NCBI GenBank assembly: GCA_937905825.1
Contig: CALCXM010000074.1
Span: forward strand, 113,564-177,563
DNA: 64,000 nt
DNA from: an uncultured bacterium
GTDB lineage: Bacteria; Planctomycetota; UBA1135; GCA-002686595
Direction: 5' to 3'
Part shown: piece by piece, positions 36,010-44,759 of the stretch
Position numbering within the stretch: the first letter of the stretch is position 1
Layout: every line of letters starts with the position of its first letter
Program-made: the position numbers and the translations under genes
The notes under the pieces: generated by a model
What the model saw: only the letters and a program-made list of their open reading frames with translations
Told to the model about the DNA's origin: nothing
Database searches by the model: none

Positions 36010-36804
36010 ATGCGCAACCTTCGTTTGCAAATCGCTTATGACGGGTCGGCTTTCTTTGGCTGGCAACGTCAGGATGGCTTCACCACGGTCCAGGAGACCA
36101 TCGAGGACGCGGTCGCTCAATTGACCGGCGAGGAGGTCACCGCCCAAGGTTCCGGGCGCACGGACACGGGAGTTCACGCCCTGCGCCAAGTGGCCAACTT
36201 CCACGTGCAAACGCGACTGACGGATGATCGCTTTCGCCACGGAATCAACGCGCATTTGCCAGAGAGCGTGGTGGTCAATCGCGTGGAAACCTGTGCCGAT
36301 GACTTTCATTCGAGATTCTCTGCGGTTGGCAAACGCTACGTCTACGTGATTTCCACGCGCCGTTTCAAGCCGTCCCATGCGGAGCGCCAAACGGCTTGGT
36401 GCCCGCAGCCCCTGGACTTCGCCCTCATGGAACGGGCAGCCTTGGACTTGATCGGTGATCACGATTTTCTGGGGCTCTCGAGCGTGGGCTCCAACCCGGG
36501 CAAGAGCACCGTGCGGCGGGTCAAGCGACTGCGTTGGATCAAGCGCCGGGACACCTTGGCGTTCGCCATCGAGGCCGAGGGCTTTCTCTACAACATGGTG
36601 CGCACGATCGCTGGAACCTTGGTGGACATCGGACGCCAGCGCTTGCCCGAGGATTGCATTCGGCAGGTGCTTTTGAGCCGCGAGCGCAACAGTGCGGGGC
36701 CCACGGCGCCGGCGGGGGGGCTGTACCTTCTGCGCGTGCTCTACAACGAGTCCACCTTCCCCGGGGTCGACCCCGGCCCGAACGGAACCCCCGGGATTTT
36801 CTAA
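36010..36804 (+). CDS. truA: tRNA pseudouridine synthase A
   Basis: 264-residue TruA, modifying positions 38-40 of tRNAs. Catalytic Asp52 lies in GSGRTDTGVHALRQV. IAYDGSAFFGWQRQ, the C-terminal EGFLYNMVRTIAGTL and the GLYLLRVLY end are all typical. It sits between rpoN and hpf, where many bacteria have no gene. The 216-nt gap upstream shows no gene. Confidence 0.97.
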   Translation: MRNLRLQIAYDGSAFFGWQRQDGFTTVQETIEDAVAQLTGEEVTAQGSGRTDTGVHALRQVANFHVQTRLTDDRFRHGINAHLPESVVVNRVETCADDFHSRFSAVGKRYVYVISTRRFKPSHAERQTAWCPQPLDFALMERAALDLIGDHDFLGLSSVGSNPGKSTVRRVKRLRWIKRRDTLAFAIEAEGFLYNMVRTIAGTLVDIGRQRLPEDCIRQVLLSRERNSAGPTAPAGGLYLLRVLYNESTFPGVDPGPNGTPGIF

Positions 36805-37221
36805 GGGGGCGGGGTCCGCGGGAACTGGATTTCTCTGCTCCCCAGGGGCTGCGAGAAGGCCCGACAAATTTCCTAAAAGGCGGCTCTCGCTCTGAATGGG
36901 ATTCGGACGAAAAGCCCCTAGCTATGCGGGTTTTCATCCTGCGTGGAGTTCCCCTCAGGCTTTTTGTGGGGCCGCGCCTTGACCCCCCCGCAAGTCTGGA
37001 TCCATCTTCTATTTCAGAGTCTCAATGATTGTCAAACGTCGAATTCACGACCTTGCCACCCCGCGCACCGGCGCGGGTGAGACCTTTCGACGGATCGAGC
37101 TTCTGCCAGCTCTCCGCGGTGCCCTCGGGCAACGCGTCCAGCCCCTGGATCGGGTGGGCGTGCCCACGACAGGGCTTGCGAGGACCTCGACCATCCCCAG
37201 TGCATCACAACGGAGGTATGC
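36805..37221. other. 417-nt gene-free gap between truA and hpf
   Basis: No reading frame here resembles a protein. It holds a hairpin CCCGCGC-ACCG-GCGCGGG at 37060-37077 and a smaller GTGGGC / GCCCAC near 37155. No promoter of convincing match was found. The hpf ribosome site GGAGG lies at 37212-37216. Confidence 0.6.
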
Positions 37222-37551
37222 ATGAAAACACACGTATCGAGCCATCACGGTGACTACTCACCCGGAATGAGGCATCTCGTCGAGGAGAAGATCGGCGAAT
37301 TGGTGCGCTTCTACAATCGAGCGACGTCCATGGAGGCCCGAATCGAACGGGAGGCCGACTCCCATCGTGTGGAGATTATCTGCACGGTGCCCCACGGGCC
37401 GGTGCTCGTGGCGGATGCCCGAGCCGATGGCATACGCGGGGCCCTGGATGAGGCCCTCTCCAGGATGGCGAGGAAAATGAAGCGCTCGCGCGAGAAACAG
37501 ACGATCGAACGCCGCCGTCCTGGACGGATGGATTACGAACTGGACGCCTAG
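37222..37551 (+). CDS. hpf: Ribosome hibernation promoting factor, short form
   Basis: 109-residue HPF/RaiA domain without the C-terminal dimerisation domain of long HPF. It binds the 30S A/P region in resting cells. RHLVEEKIGELVRFYNRATSMEARIE and VEIICTVPHGPVLVADARADG match the beta-alpha fold; the basic segment RKMKRSREKQTIERRR follows. GGAGG is five bases before the ATG. Linkage with rpoN and ptsN is conserved in many bacteria. Confidence 0.92.
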   Translation: MKTHVSSHHGDYSPGMRHLVEEKIGELVRFYNRATSMEARIEREADSHRVEIICTVPHGPVLVADARADGIRGALDEALSRMARKMKRSREKQTIERRRPGRMDYELDA

Positions 37552-37726
37552 CAGACCGTCGCCCGGGGTGATCTCACCCCAGAGCCCCATCCCTCTTCCG
37601 CATCGCCGTCCCAATCCAACGCTGAATCTACGGATGAAGCGGCGGTTCCGGAGGGCGCTGCGGGTTCGATGCTGGCGCTCAGGAACGAGAGCACCTTTGA
37701 GGCAACCACCTGGCAGGCACAAAAAT

Positions 37727-37760
37727 GGGGGGGATCCGGCTTCCGCGCCGAATCCCCCCC
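37727..37760 (-). terminator. hairpin between hpf and ptsN, oriented to - strand
   Basis: Thirteen-base arms around TTCCGC with one mismatch (GGGGGGAT-C-CGGC against GCCGAATCCCCCC). The AAAAA run lies on the left, so only the - strand reading has a U-tract. No - strand gene is nearby, so its role is unclear. The surrounding hpf-ptsN gap (37552-37883) holds no gene. Confidence 0.35.
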
Positions 37761-37883
37761 GATGACACCGCCCTAGGACTTTGCTACCCTCCCCTTGGAC
37801 CAACGCGGGCTTGTCCCCCGAATCCCGATCCCCCAACCCCACTGCCTGCGGCCGCGATGCCGGGGCGGAATCCCGAGCCGATC

Positions 37884-38363
37884 ATGAGCTTCTGGAAGCA
37901 GTTCAAACCCAAGAGTTGCGCAGTCAGTCTAAAGGCCTCCGATAAGGACGGCATCCTGACTGAACTCGTCAATAACATGGTGAAGTCGGGGGTTCTCGAT
38001 AAGGACCTGGAGGACGTTGCCCTGCGCACCCTGCGCGAGCGGGAGGACCTGGCCTCCACGGGAGTCGGCATGACCGTGGCGATTCCCCACGTCAAGCTGC
38101 CCGGGCTGACGCGCGTGGTCTGCACCCTGTCTGTCCACAGGGACGGCGTCGAATGGCGTGCGGTGGACGGCGAGCCGGTCCAGGTTCTTTTCACGATCCT
38201 GCGCCCCGAGCGCGCCGGTGAAGAGCACAATCCCGAGACGCACATCGAAATGATGTCTTGGATCGCCCGACTTGCCAAGGAGGCCGATTTCCGGCGCTTT
38301 GCGATAGCGGCGAAGACGAAGACGCAGCTGGTGGACCTGCTCAAGGAAATGGCCGCGGTCTAG
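37884..38363 (+). CDS. ptsN: PTS EIIA (PtsN-like, nitrogen-type) domain protein
   Basis: 159-residue EIIA of the fructose/nitrogen family. The phosphorylated His69 is in VGMTVAIPHVKLPGL. ILTELVNNMVKSGVL and VLFTILRP with HIEMMSWIARL match the family. The ATG at 37884 gives a normal start; an ATG at 37857 adds nine residues. It lies 12 nt before ptsH, implying a small phosphotransfer pair of regulatory type, since no sugar permease is here. The EI enzyme must lie elsewhere. Confidence 0.9.
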   Translation: MSFWKQFKPKSCAVSLKASDKDGILTELVNNMVKSGVLDKDLEDVALRTLREREDLASTGVGMTVAIPHVKLPGLTRVVCTLSVHRDGVEWRAVDGEPVQVLFTILRPERAGEEHNPETHIEMMSWIARLAKEADFRRFAIAAKTKTQLVDLLKEMAAV

Positions 38364-38375
38364 TCGACGCGACCT

Positions 38376-38675
38376 ATGACTGTCCCGCCAAGCCGTTCTC
38401 CCGCGCATTGCGAGCGAACCGTCAAGATCGTCAACTCCGAGGGCCTGCATGCCCGTCCATCGGGAGCGGTGGTCGCGGTTGCCCTCGACTTCGAGAGTGA
38501 GATTCAGATTAGTTGCCGGGACCGGCGCGTGAACGGTCGGTCCATTCTGGAGTTGATCACCCTCGGAGCCACCTGCGGTTCCGAGTTGCACATGACCGCC
38601 AAGGGACCAGACGCCGAGCAGTTGATCGAGGCTCTCTCGAACCTGATCGGGGCGGGCTTTCGGGAACACTCCTAG
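38376..38675 (+). CDS. ptsH: Phosphocarrier protein HPr/NPr
   Basis: 99-residue HPr. The phosphohistidine is His25 in NSEGLHARPSG. Ser56 in VNGRSILELITLGA is the position that carries the HPr-kinase site in other HPr proteins. A ten-residue N-terminal extension precedes the fold. The stop codon TAG (38673-38675) lies inside the left end of a long palindrome. Partner of PtsN upstream. Confidence 0.93.
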   Translation: MTVPPSRSPAHCERTVKIVNSEGLHARPSGAVVAVALDFESEIQISCRDRRVNGRSILELITLGATCGSELHMTAKGPDAEQLIEALSNLIGAGFREHS

Positions 38676-38873
38676 CCCGGTCGATTCATGAATCCATTCG
38701 CCAATAGCCCCAAACCACTCGGCTTCGCCTCGTTCTCGCTCTCTGGCGGCACTTTGCAAATCCTGGCGTCCAGGGCGACCAACAAGGTCGCCTGTGGGGC
38801 CAGGCTTCGCAAAGCACCGCCAGAGAGCGAGTTGGGACTATTGGCAAATGGACTCATGAATCGACCGGGCTAG
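38672..38873. repeat. 202-nt near-palindromic element after ptsH
   Basis: Outer arms CTAGCCCGGTCGATTCATGA (38672-38691) and its exact complement (38854-38873). Inner arms GGCGACC (38774-38780) and GGTCGCC (38786-38792) around an AACAA loop. Between them CTCGCTCTCTGGCGG and CCGCCAGAGAGCGAG pair, and CTTTGC / GCAAAG. The left arm holds about 21 extra bases. It would fold into a hairpin of nearly 90 bp per arm. The left end contains the ptsH stop. It looks like a mobile or repeat element (MITE-like) or an extreme 3' structure; no second copy is seen in this window. Confidence 0.85.
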
Positions 38874-39217
38874 AGGTCTGGCCGACGAGGGGCGATTGTT
38901 CGCTCGGCTCCCATTTCGCCCACCCCAAGCCTGCGGGGTAGAAGCCGCCGGAGTTGGCCCAGGGTGAGAGTAGGAGCTCGTCTCCGCGCGACTCTTACGA
39001 ATGGGCCGTGGTTTGAATCGCCCACGATGGCGCGACAAACCACCCTGCCCGGCTTTCGGCGCGGGAACTCCAGGGTGGGTTGAGCTTCCGAATTCGTGGT
39101 TCCAGCTAAACCCAGGGGGGCAATCCGCCCGAAGTGTGCGCTGAGTGAGATGTCTTCTCGCTGGCGCTCTGCCAGTCGGAAGACCAATGGTTACCCAGCC
39201 TGGAGGCGGAAAGCACT
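38874..39217. other. gene-free gap before pilM
   Basis: No gene. A stem CCACCCTG ... CAGGGTGG around 39041-39080 encloses a smaller hairpin; others are weaker. No convincing promoter for the pil operon was found, though it must lie here. Confidence 0.5.
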
Positions 39218-40285
39218 GTGTTTCGGAAATCCAAGAGCATCGTAGGTCTTGACCTAGGCAGTTCGGTCGTGAAAGCGATCGAGATCTCCCTGGAAGGCCC
39301 AGAACCAGTGGTGACGGGTTTTGCCCGCATCGAAATTCCCCCGGACGGCAGCCATGAAGAAGCCGTCGAGGCCTGCTTCCGTGAGGGTCGATTCCGCTCC
39401 AAGCGAGTCGTGACCTCCGTTGCTGGGCAATCCGTCGTCGTGCGCTATGTGCCGATGATGAAGATGTCCGACAACGAGTTGAAGCAGGCGATCCGTTTTG
39501 AAACGGACAAGTACCTGCCCTTCGATCTCGACGAGGTCGTCATGGACTGTCAATCGGTCGAGGGCGTGTCGCCCGCGTCGAGCGATGGCTCAATGCCGGA
39601 GGATTCTTCCAATGCGGAAGATGACCAGATGACGGTTCTGCTCGCCGCTTGCAAGACCGAAGCGATCGACGCTCAGGCCAAGATGGTCCAGAGCAAGGGC
39701 CTGCAACACATCGCAATCGATGTGGATCTCTTCGCCCTCGCGAATGCTTGGGAGTTGTGTGGGGTCCTGCCCGGGGACGTCGAAGGTGAAAAGCGAGGCA
39801 TCGCCTTGGTGGACGTCGGGGCCACTCGTACATCGATCAACGTGCTCTACGGCGGGAAAACCTGCTTCGGTCGTGAGATCAACATTGGCGGCGCAGACAT
39901 GACCCAGGCCGTCGCGCGACGGCTCTCCGTGGAGACCTTCGAAGCGGAAGCGATCAAGCGCGCTAGCGAAGCCCAGGAGGCAGAGGTCAACAGTGCCATC
40001 GCTCCTGTCTTGGAAGATCTGGTCAGCGAGATCTCGCTCTCGCTCGATTACGTCGAGCACCACGCGGGCATCAACGTGGAAGAAATTCTGCTCTCAGGTG
40101 GCGGCGTATTGGCGCCCGGAGTTGCGGGATTCATCGAACAAGCCACGGCGCGCCGCGCGCGCTCGTGGAATCCGCTTGAGGGGCTGCGCGTGGACGCCAG
40201 CCGAGTGGATGTGGAAGAACTTGAAGCCTGGGCTCCCACCCTGGTTGTCGCCGTTGGCCTTGCATCGAGAGTGCGCGCAGCATGA
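39218..40285 (+). CDS. pilM: Type IV pilus assembly protein PilM
   Basis: 355-residue actin-like protein that anchors the inner-membrane pilus platform from the cytoplasm. IVGLDLGSSVVKAIEIS is the phosphate-1 loop; RFETDKYLPFDLDEVVMD is the PilM-typical region; VDVGATRTSINVLYGG and LSGGGVLAPGVAGFIE are the later ATP-site motifs. The GTG at 39218 begins MFRKSKS. It overlaps pilN by four bases (ATGA-type). Confidence 0.92.
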   Translation: MFRKSKSIVGLDLGSSVVKAIEISLEGPEPVVTGFARIEIPPDGSHEEAVEACFREGRFRSKRVVTSVAGQSVVVRYVPMMKMSDNELKQAIRFETDKYLPFDLDEVVMDCQSVEGVSPASSDGSMPEDSSNAEDDQMTVLLAACKTEAIDAQAKMVQSKGLQHIAIDVDLFALANAWELCGVLPGDVEGEKRGIALVDVGATRTSINVLYGGKTCFGREINIGGADMTQAVARRLSVETFEAEAIKRASEAQEAEVNSAIAPVLEDLVSEISLSLDYVEHHAGINVEEILLSGGGVLAPGVAGFIEQATARRARSWNPLEGLRVDASRVDVEELEAWAPTLVVAVGLASRVRAA

Positions 40286-40908
40286 TTCGCATCAACCTTC
40301 TCCCTGAGGAATACCGCCGCAAGGCGCGTACACCGCTCAAGCTCATGCTTGCGGTGAGCGCGGTTGTGACGGTCAACGCATCCCTACTCGCTTGGGCTAG
40401 TTGGCTCGCGATCGGAGTGACCACCGCCGTGGACAGTGAACTGGCGGTGCTGCAGACCGAAGACGATGGCCTGAAGCCGCAAGTGGCATACCACAAGTCC
40501 TTGGAAACCGAGAGCAAGCAACACACCTTGCGCGAGGAGACCCTGGCGCAGATCAATTCCAGTCGGATTTCCTGGACCCGGAAAATTGACCAGTTCGTGG
40601 ACGTCGTAAACGGCGGAGACGACGGCGACCGGCACATGGTCTGGTTCGACTCCTTGACCGTCCAACAGGATGGTACGGGAGCCGCTGGAACCGGGAAGAT
40701 CGAGGCGCCCGGGCACTCGGGTTCCGAGAACTTCGGGCAGGTCGCCAACTTCCTTGACGACATCACCGAATCACCCTTCCTCGAGGGCTTTGAAGCTCCG
40801 GCGCTGCCTGCCGGTTCCGAGAGCATCACGGACGACGAGCTCGTTCCGAATGTGGTTTGGGGATTCCCTCTGAAGATCCAGATGAAGCCTGCGGGGGATG
40901 CGAAGTGA
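40282..40908 (+). CDS. pilN: Type IV pilus assembly protein PilN-like
   Basis: 208-residue bitopic protein. The N-terminus MIRINLLPEEYRR carries the INLLP motif that binds PilM; a transmembrane helix covers about residues 20-45; the rest is periplasmic, with a coiled region. Its stop overlaps the GTG of the next gene. It resembles PilN in length and position. Confidence 0.85.
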   Translation: MIRINLLPEEYRRKARTPLKLMLAVSAVVTVNASLLAWASWLAIGVTTAVDSELAVLQTEDDGLKPQVAYHKSLETESKQHTLREETLAQINSSRISWTRKIDQFVDVVNGGDDGDRHMVWFDSLTVQQDGTGAAGTGKIEAPGHSGSENFGQVANFLDDITESPFLEGFEAPALPAGSESITDDELVPNVVWGFPLKIQMKPAGDAK

Positions 40909-42308
40909 ATAAGGAAAAGAAACTTTGGACCGGAGTCTTTGGCGGCGGCGGCTTGGTTGCCGTGGGCCTAGGCTACTGGATCTTCTCACTTTTCGGGACC
41001 ATCGAGGCAACACGCGAATCGGTCGCAGCGAAGCGCGCGCAGATCATCGTGGATCGCAAGTTGATCGAGGGCACCAGCACTCTAGAGCGCGAGGTCATCG
41101 TTCAGCGCGAGATGTCCGAAGTGATTCGGAACATCTTGCCGGACAGCGAGGACATGAACAACTGGGTGCGAGTCATTCAGGACTTCTCAGATCAGTCCGG
41201 GGTGCGCATCAAGGGCTTCAAGGAGAAGACCACCGGTGGTCGCCAACCCAAGGGTTCTCAGCGTGCCTTCGACGAGGTGACCTATGCGTTCACCTTGGAA
41301 GCGGACATGTTCCAGTTCCTCGACTACGTCAACATGCTGGAGACTCACAAGCGCTTCATGCGTTTGCCGACCCTCAAGATTACGGCTGCCAAGCGCGACT
41401 CGGTTGAAGCGAACGGCTTTGCGGATCACAAGATCAACGTGGACATCCAGACCTTTGTCTACGAGCCGAAGAACAACGCCGAGCTGGTGAAGATCGAAGG
41501 CTACGAACGCAAACGCAACCTAATGGATGGCGAGATCGGTCGCCGCCGCCGGGAGCTGGCCTTGTCGACCTACGACTACCGTGGCATCCGCGGTCGTCGG
41601 GACCCGTTCATTGACCCTCGCGTTCCAATGGAAGGCGGAAGCGTCCTTTCCGTTCCGGAGCAGATGGAGATCGTGCAGTCCTTGGTGGACGACATGGTGC
41701 TCGTCAGCAAGCTCAACGACAAGGTCAAGCTTACCGAGAACGTCGTCGATGAGATGATCGCCCGCGCCGACTTGGAATCCAGCATGTCCGGAATCGAAGA
41801 GTCTGTGCGCCGCATCGAGGACGAAGGGGCCATCACCTACTTGCCTTCACGTCGCCGCTTCCAGTTGGAAGTCGTCGACAAGTTGGCGGCCCTGCGCGCC
41901 GACTTGGGCGGTGGCGGCCTGACCCTCGGCCCGCCGGTTGAGCGCCTTCGCGAAGTGTTGGAGGCCATGAACCGCCACTTCGACTTCGAAGAGTACGACT
42001 TGGCGCTGGATGCCTACCGGCTCGTTTCTGAAGAGCTCGACTACATCGAGGCCGACCCTCTGCGCAAGCCCTTCGTGGATCGCTTGCGTCGCAAGGCCCA
42101 CATTGCACGCATTGTTCGCGACTTCGACGAGATCGAACTCGACGTACGCGGCATTGCCATCATGGAAGGCGCGCCTTCCGTGGCTCACATCAACGGGCAG
42201 TCCCTCTCTGTGGGGGACATGCTCGGGAAAGACTTGATCATCAACGAGATTCGCACCGACGAGATTGAGTTCATCTTTCGCGGCGTGGTGCTCGCCCGCC
42301 GTTTCTAG
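40905..42308 (+). CDS. Fused PilO-PilP-like type IV pilus protein
   Basis: 467 residues from GTG 40905, which overlaps the pilN TGA. N-terminus KKLWTGVFGGGG begins one membrane helix (about 7-27), then a periplasmic PilO-like segment (about 30-210). From about residue 222 the sequence YDYRGIRGRRDPFIDPR matches the start of PilP pilotin/linker proteins. The C-terminal domain (about 400-467) with INGQSLSVGDMLGKDLIINEI matches the PilP/GspC homology region that binds the secretin. I read it as PilO and PilP in one chain. An alternative is a PilO with an unrelated extension. Confidence 0.75.
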   Translation: MNKEKKLWTGVFGGGGLVAVGLGYWIFSLFGTIEATRESVAAKRAQIIVDRKLIEGTSTLEREVIVQREMSEVIRNILPDSEDMNNWVRVIQDFSDQSGVRIKGFKEKTTGGRQPKGSQRAFDEVTYAFTLEADMFQFLDYVNMLETHKRFMRLPTLKITAAKRDSVEANGFADHKINVDIQTFVYEPKNNAELVKIEGYERKRNLMDGEIGRRRRELALSTYDYRGIRGRRDPFIDPRVPMEGGSVLSVPEQMEIVQSLVDDMVLVSKLNDKVKLTENVVDEMIARADLESSMSGIEESVRRIEDEGAITYLPSRRRFQLEVVDKLAALRADLGGGGLTLGPPVERLREVLEAMNRHFDFEEYDLALDAYRLVSEELDYIEADPLRKPFVDRLRRKAHIARIVRDFDEIELDVRGIAIMEGAPSVAHINGQSLSVGDMLGKDLIINEIRTDEIEFIFRGVVLARRF

Positions 42309-42359
42309 GTCCTCATTCAGCACCAAACTCGTCCCCACTTCGGACCACCTTTTAGACAG

Positions 42360-44195
42360 ATGAAAAAACTTCTCTTGGTCGCCTTTGCCATTCTTTGCAC
42401 AGGCATTCATAGCGCCACTGCGCAAGTCGCCAACCGCGAAGCCCGGGTCTCTATGAACTTGGCTGAGCGTACCCTGGAGGACATCGTGCAAAACCTGCGC
42501 GAGCGTTCTGGGGCAAACATCGAAATCATCGACACTGAGCAGGAGGTCATCTCAACGCAGGTGATCCGCAGCTTGGAGTTGACGGACGTTCACTGGCGTG
42601 TCGCCTTGGAAATCGCCGCTGAAAAAGCAGGCTGTGTCATCGAGGAGCGCCGCAATGGCGTGCTGCTCATCACCAGGCCGCCAATGGTGATGTTCCAGTT
42701 TCCTGACACGGACATCCGGGAGATCGTCACCGCGATCGGCAAGATCAGTGGTGCGAACATCGTCATCGCCCCCGAGGTGGTGGGCAATCTGACGGTGAGC
42801 TTCAACGGCGTGCCGTGGCGCGATGCCCTCGACGTAGTTGCCAAAACGCGTGGTTACACCGTTGTGGAAGAACGCGGAGGCGTGTTGCGCGTGGTGGACC
42901 CCTTGCTGCTGCAAGACCAGCTCGTGACCCGGACCTACCAGTTGCGCTACCTGCGACCCAACGGAGCCTTCGTGCCCGTCATCAAGTCTGAGTTCATCGC
43001 CGGAAAGCTGGCCCCGCCCGAGAACGATGTGTTCAAGCACTTCACCGTGCTGCGCGCGCTGACGAAGGCGCTCTCTACGGCTGGTGATCTCGACTACATC
43101 GAGTCTCAAAACGTGGTCATCATCCGCGACACGCAGCAAGCCCACGAGCAGATCTCTCACATCATTCACGCTCTGGACGTGGAACCTCTTCAAGTCTTCG
43201 TCGACGTGAAGTTTGTGACCACCACCAACGGCGACCTGCTGAACTTGGGCGTGGACTACGGTGATGCGGGTCCTAGTGCCAGCATCTCCGGTGGTGCTAT
43301 CCCGGTGACCTTCCCATTCAATCCTGGCTCTGGCGGTTTCGAGGACTTCCTCATTGGAAACCACACGGGCGAGGGTCCTTACTACACCAGCGACAGCACC
43401 GCGAGCGGCGGCCTGTTCAACGACGGGGCGACCTTCGTCCCGACGACGGTGTTCGGCGCCCTGGACTTCACACAAGTGATCGCCACCATGCGGCTCCTGC
43501 AGCGAGACACCTCTTCGGAGGTGATCCAAGCGCCCAAGTTGGTTGCTCTGGACGGTCGCCCGGCCACGATCTTTGTGGGGGAGACCATTCGCTACGCCGA
43601 GGCCAAATCGGAACAAGGCCAGGCCGGTGGATTGCAGCTCTCCGTTTCGGAGGCGCAAAACTCGCCCGTCGAGGTTGGCTTCCAGTTGCTGATTCGTCCG
43701 AACATTGTCCCGGGTAGTGACCGTCTTATGATGGAAGTGATCCCCAAAGAGACCAGCCTTTCAGGTACGGGCAACTCAGCTCTGGCTCCGCCAGGATTCG
43801 ACGTGTTCACCTTGGGCGCCTCCGGACTCGAAGGCTCAATCGCACTACCGCGCACGCGCTCTTCGACGATCGTTACGACGATGATGTTGGATTCTGGCGA
43901 GACGGCGGTGATCGGTGGCTTGACCACCGATTCGGAGACGAAATCCGAGACCCGGGTCCCAGGCCTGTGGCGCATTCCGCTGCTGGGCTACCTCTTCCGC
44001 CACAAGCAGCACAACATCCAAAAGCGCAGCTTGATGGTGTTCCTGACTCCGACGATCGTCCACTCTCGGGAGGACCAGAGGTTGATTCTTCAGAGTGAAC
44101 TGCGCAAGCGCCGGACGGCTCTGAAGGAAGAGTTGGAGCGTTTGGTGGACCAGGCTGTGGAAAGCGGCGAGACCGCCGAAGCAAAGGGACAGTAG
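42360..44195 (+). CDS. pilQ: Type IV pilus secretin PilQ-like
   Basis: 611 residues with a signal peptide (MKKLLLVAFAILCTGIHSATA). Repeated secretin N1-like domains (FPDTDIREIVTAIGKISGANIV, HIIHALDVEPLQVFVDVKFV) precede the secretin core: APKLVALDGRPATIFVGE, ETAVIGGLTTD and VPGLWRIPLLGYLFRHK. C-terminal TPTIV is typical. It forms the outer-membrane pore for the pilus or a type II-like machine. Last gene of the operon. Confidence 0.93.
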   Translation: MKKLLLVAFAILCTGIHSATAQVANREARVSMNLAERTLEDIVQNLRERSGANIEIIDTEQEVISTQVIRSLELTDVHWRVALEIAAEKAGCVIEERRNGVLLITRPPMVMFQFPDTDIREIVTAIGKISGANIVIAPEVVGNLTVSFNGVPWRDALDVVAKTRGYTVVEERGGVLRVVDPLLLQDQLVTRTYQLRYLRPNGAFVPVIKSEFIAGKLAPPENDVFKHFTVLRALTKALSTAGDLDYIESQNVVIIRDTQQAHEQISHIIHALDVEPLQVFVDVKFVTTTNGDLLNLGVDYGDAGPSASISGGAIPVTFPFNPGSGGFEDFLIGNHTGEGPYYTSDSTASGGLFNDGATFVPTTVFGALDFTQVIATMRLLQRDTSSEVIQAPKLVALDGRPATIFVGETIRYAEAKSEQGQAGGLQLSVSEAQNSPVEVGFQLLIRPNIVPGSDRLMMEVIPKETSLSGTGNSALAPPGFDVFTLGASGLEGSIALPRTRSSTIVTTMMLDSGETAVIGGLTTDSETKSETRVPGLWRIPLLGYLFRHKQHNIQKRSLMVFLTPTIVHSREDQRLILQSELRKRRTALKEELERLVDQAVESGETAEAKGQ

Positions 44196-44212
44196 AAGCT
44201 CACGACCCAAAA

Positions 44213-44261
44213 CGAGAGAAGCCCCCCCTGAACCTCGGTTCAGGGGGGGCTTCTCTCGTTT
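44213..44261 (+). terminator. strong intrinsic terminator after pilQ
   Basis: Perfect 21-bp stem (44213-44233 with 44238-44258) around CTCG, followed by TTTCCT; flanking AAA and TTT extend the pairing, so it may work on both strands. It ends the pil operon. Confidence 0.9.
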
Positions 44262-44759
44262 CCTATGGCCTGGCAAACCGGAAAGAAGGCGCCAGGAGAG
44301 GGATTCTGCCGGGGATCGGCGATAAATCCCGCTTGGGGATTCCTGCCGGCATGTCGATAGTCAAAGATAAGACCCCATCGCAGGCCGCAGGCCGTGATGG
44401 TTTTCCGGGCTCCTCCGATTTGGAATTGCCCGCCCTTTTGTACAGGGTGGCCGCCGGCCACTTCCCCGCGAACGCAAGTTCGCCTTAAAAACCTAGTTAC
44501 GTTTCCAGACGAGCCACGAGCCTGGAATTCACGCCCGCCCGGCGAGCGCTTCGCGCCCTACCAGATTTGCTATGCAATTCGGCAGGGACCGTGAGCTGCC
44601 CCAGGGCGCCGCGCCAATTCCCGCTCCATCCTTGGTTGGATCCCACCATGGCCCGCGCACATTCATGCGCCGCTGGGGGAGGGGCCTTCCAGGAGCGCAG
44701 CGCTCTGCTGATTCCGTCTGGAACCGCGCCTCAATCATAGGGGCGAAACGCTCACTGAC
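44262..44759. other. about 500-nt gene-free region before the RNase E gene
   Basis: No reading frame resembles a protein. It is long enough to be a leader of the RNase E/G gene; in E. coli the rne leader is long and controls its own mRNA. A promoter was not identified with confidence. Confidence 0.5.

Noticed and set aside
37025..37225. 66-codon frame before hpf
   Set aside because: No family resemblance and it overlaps the hpf start; the region looks like leader.
38672..38873. Two small mirrored frames of about 61 codons within the palindrome
   Set aside because: They are the same palindrome read from each strand (MNPFANSP and MSPFANSP starts); no evidence of coding.
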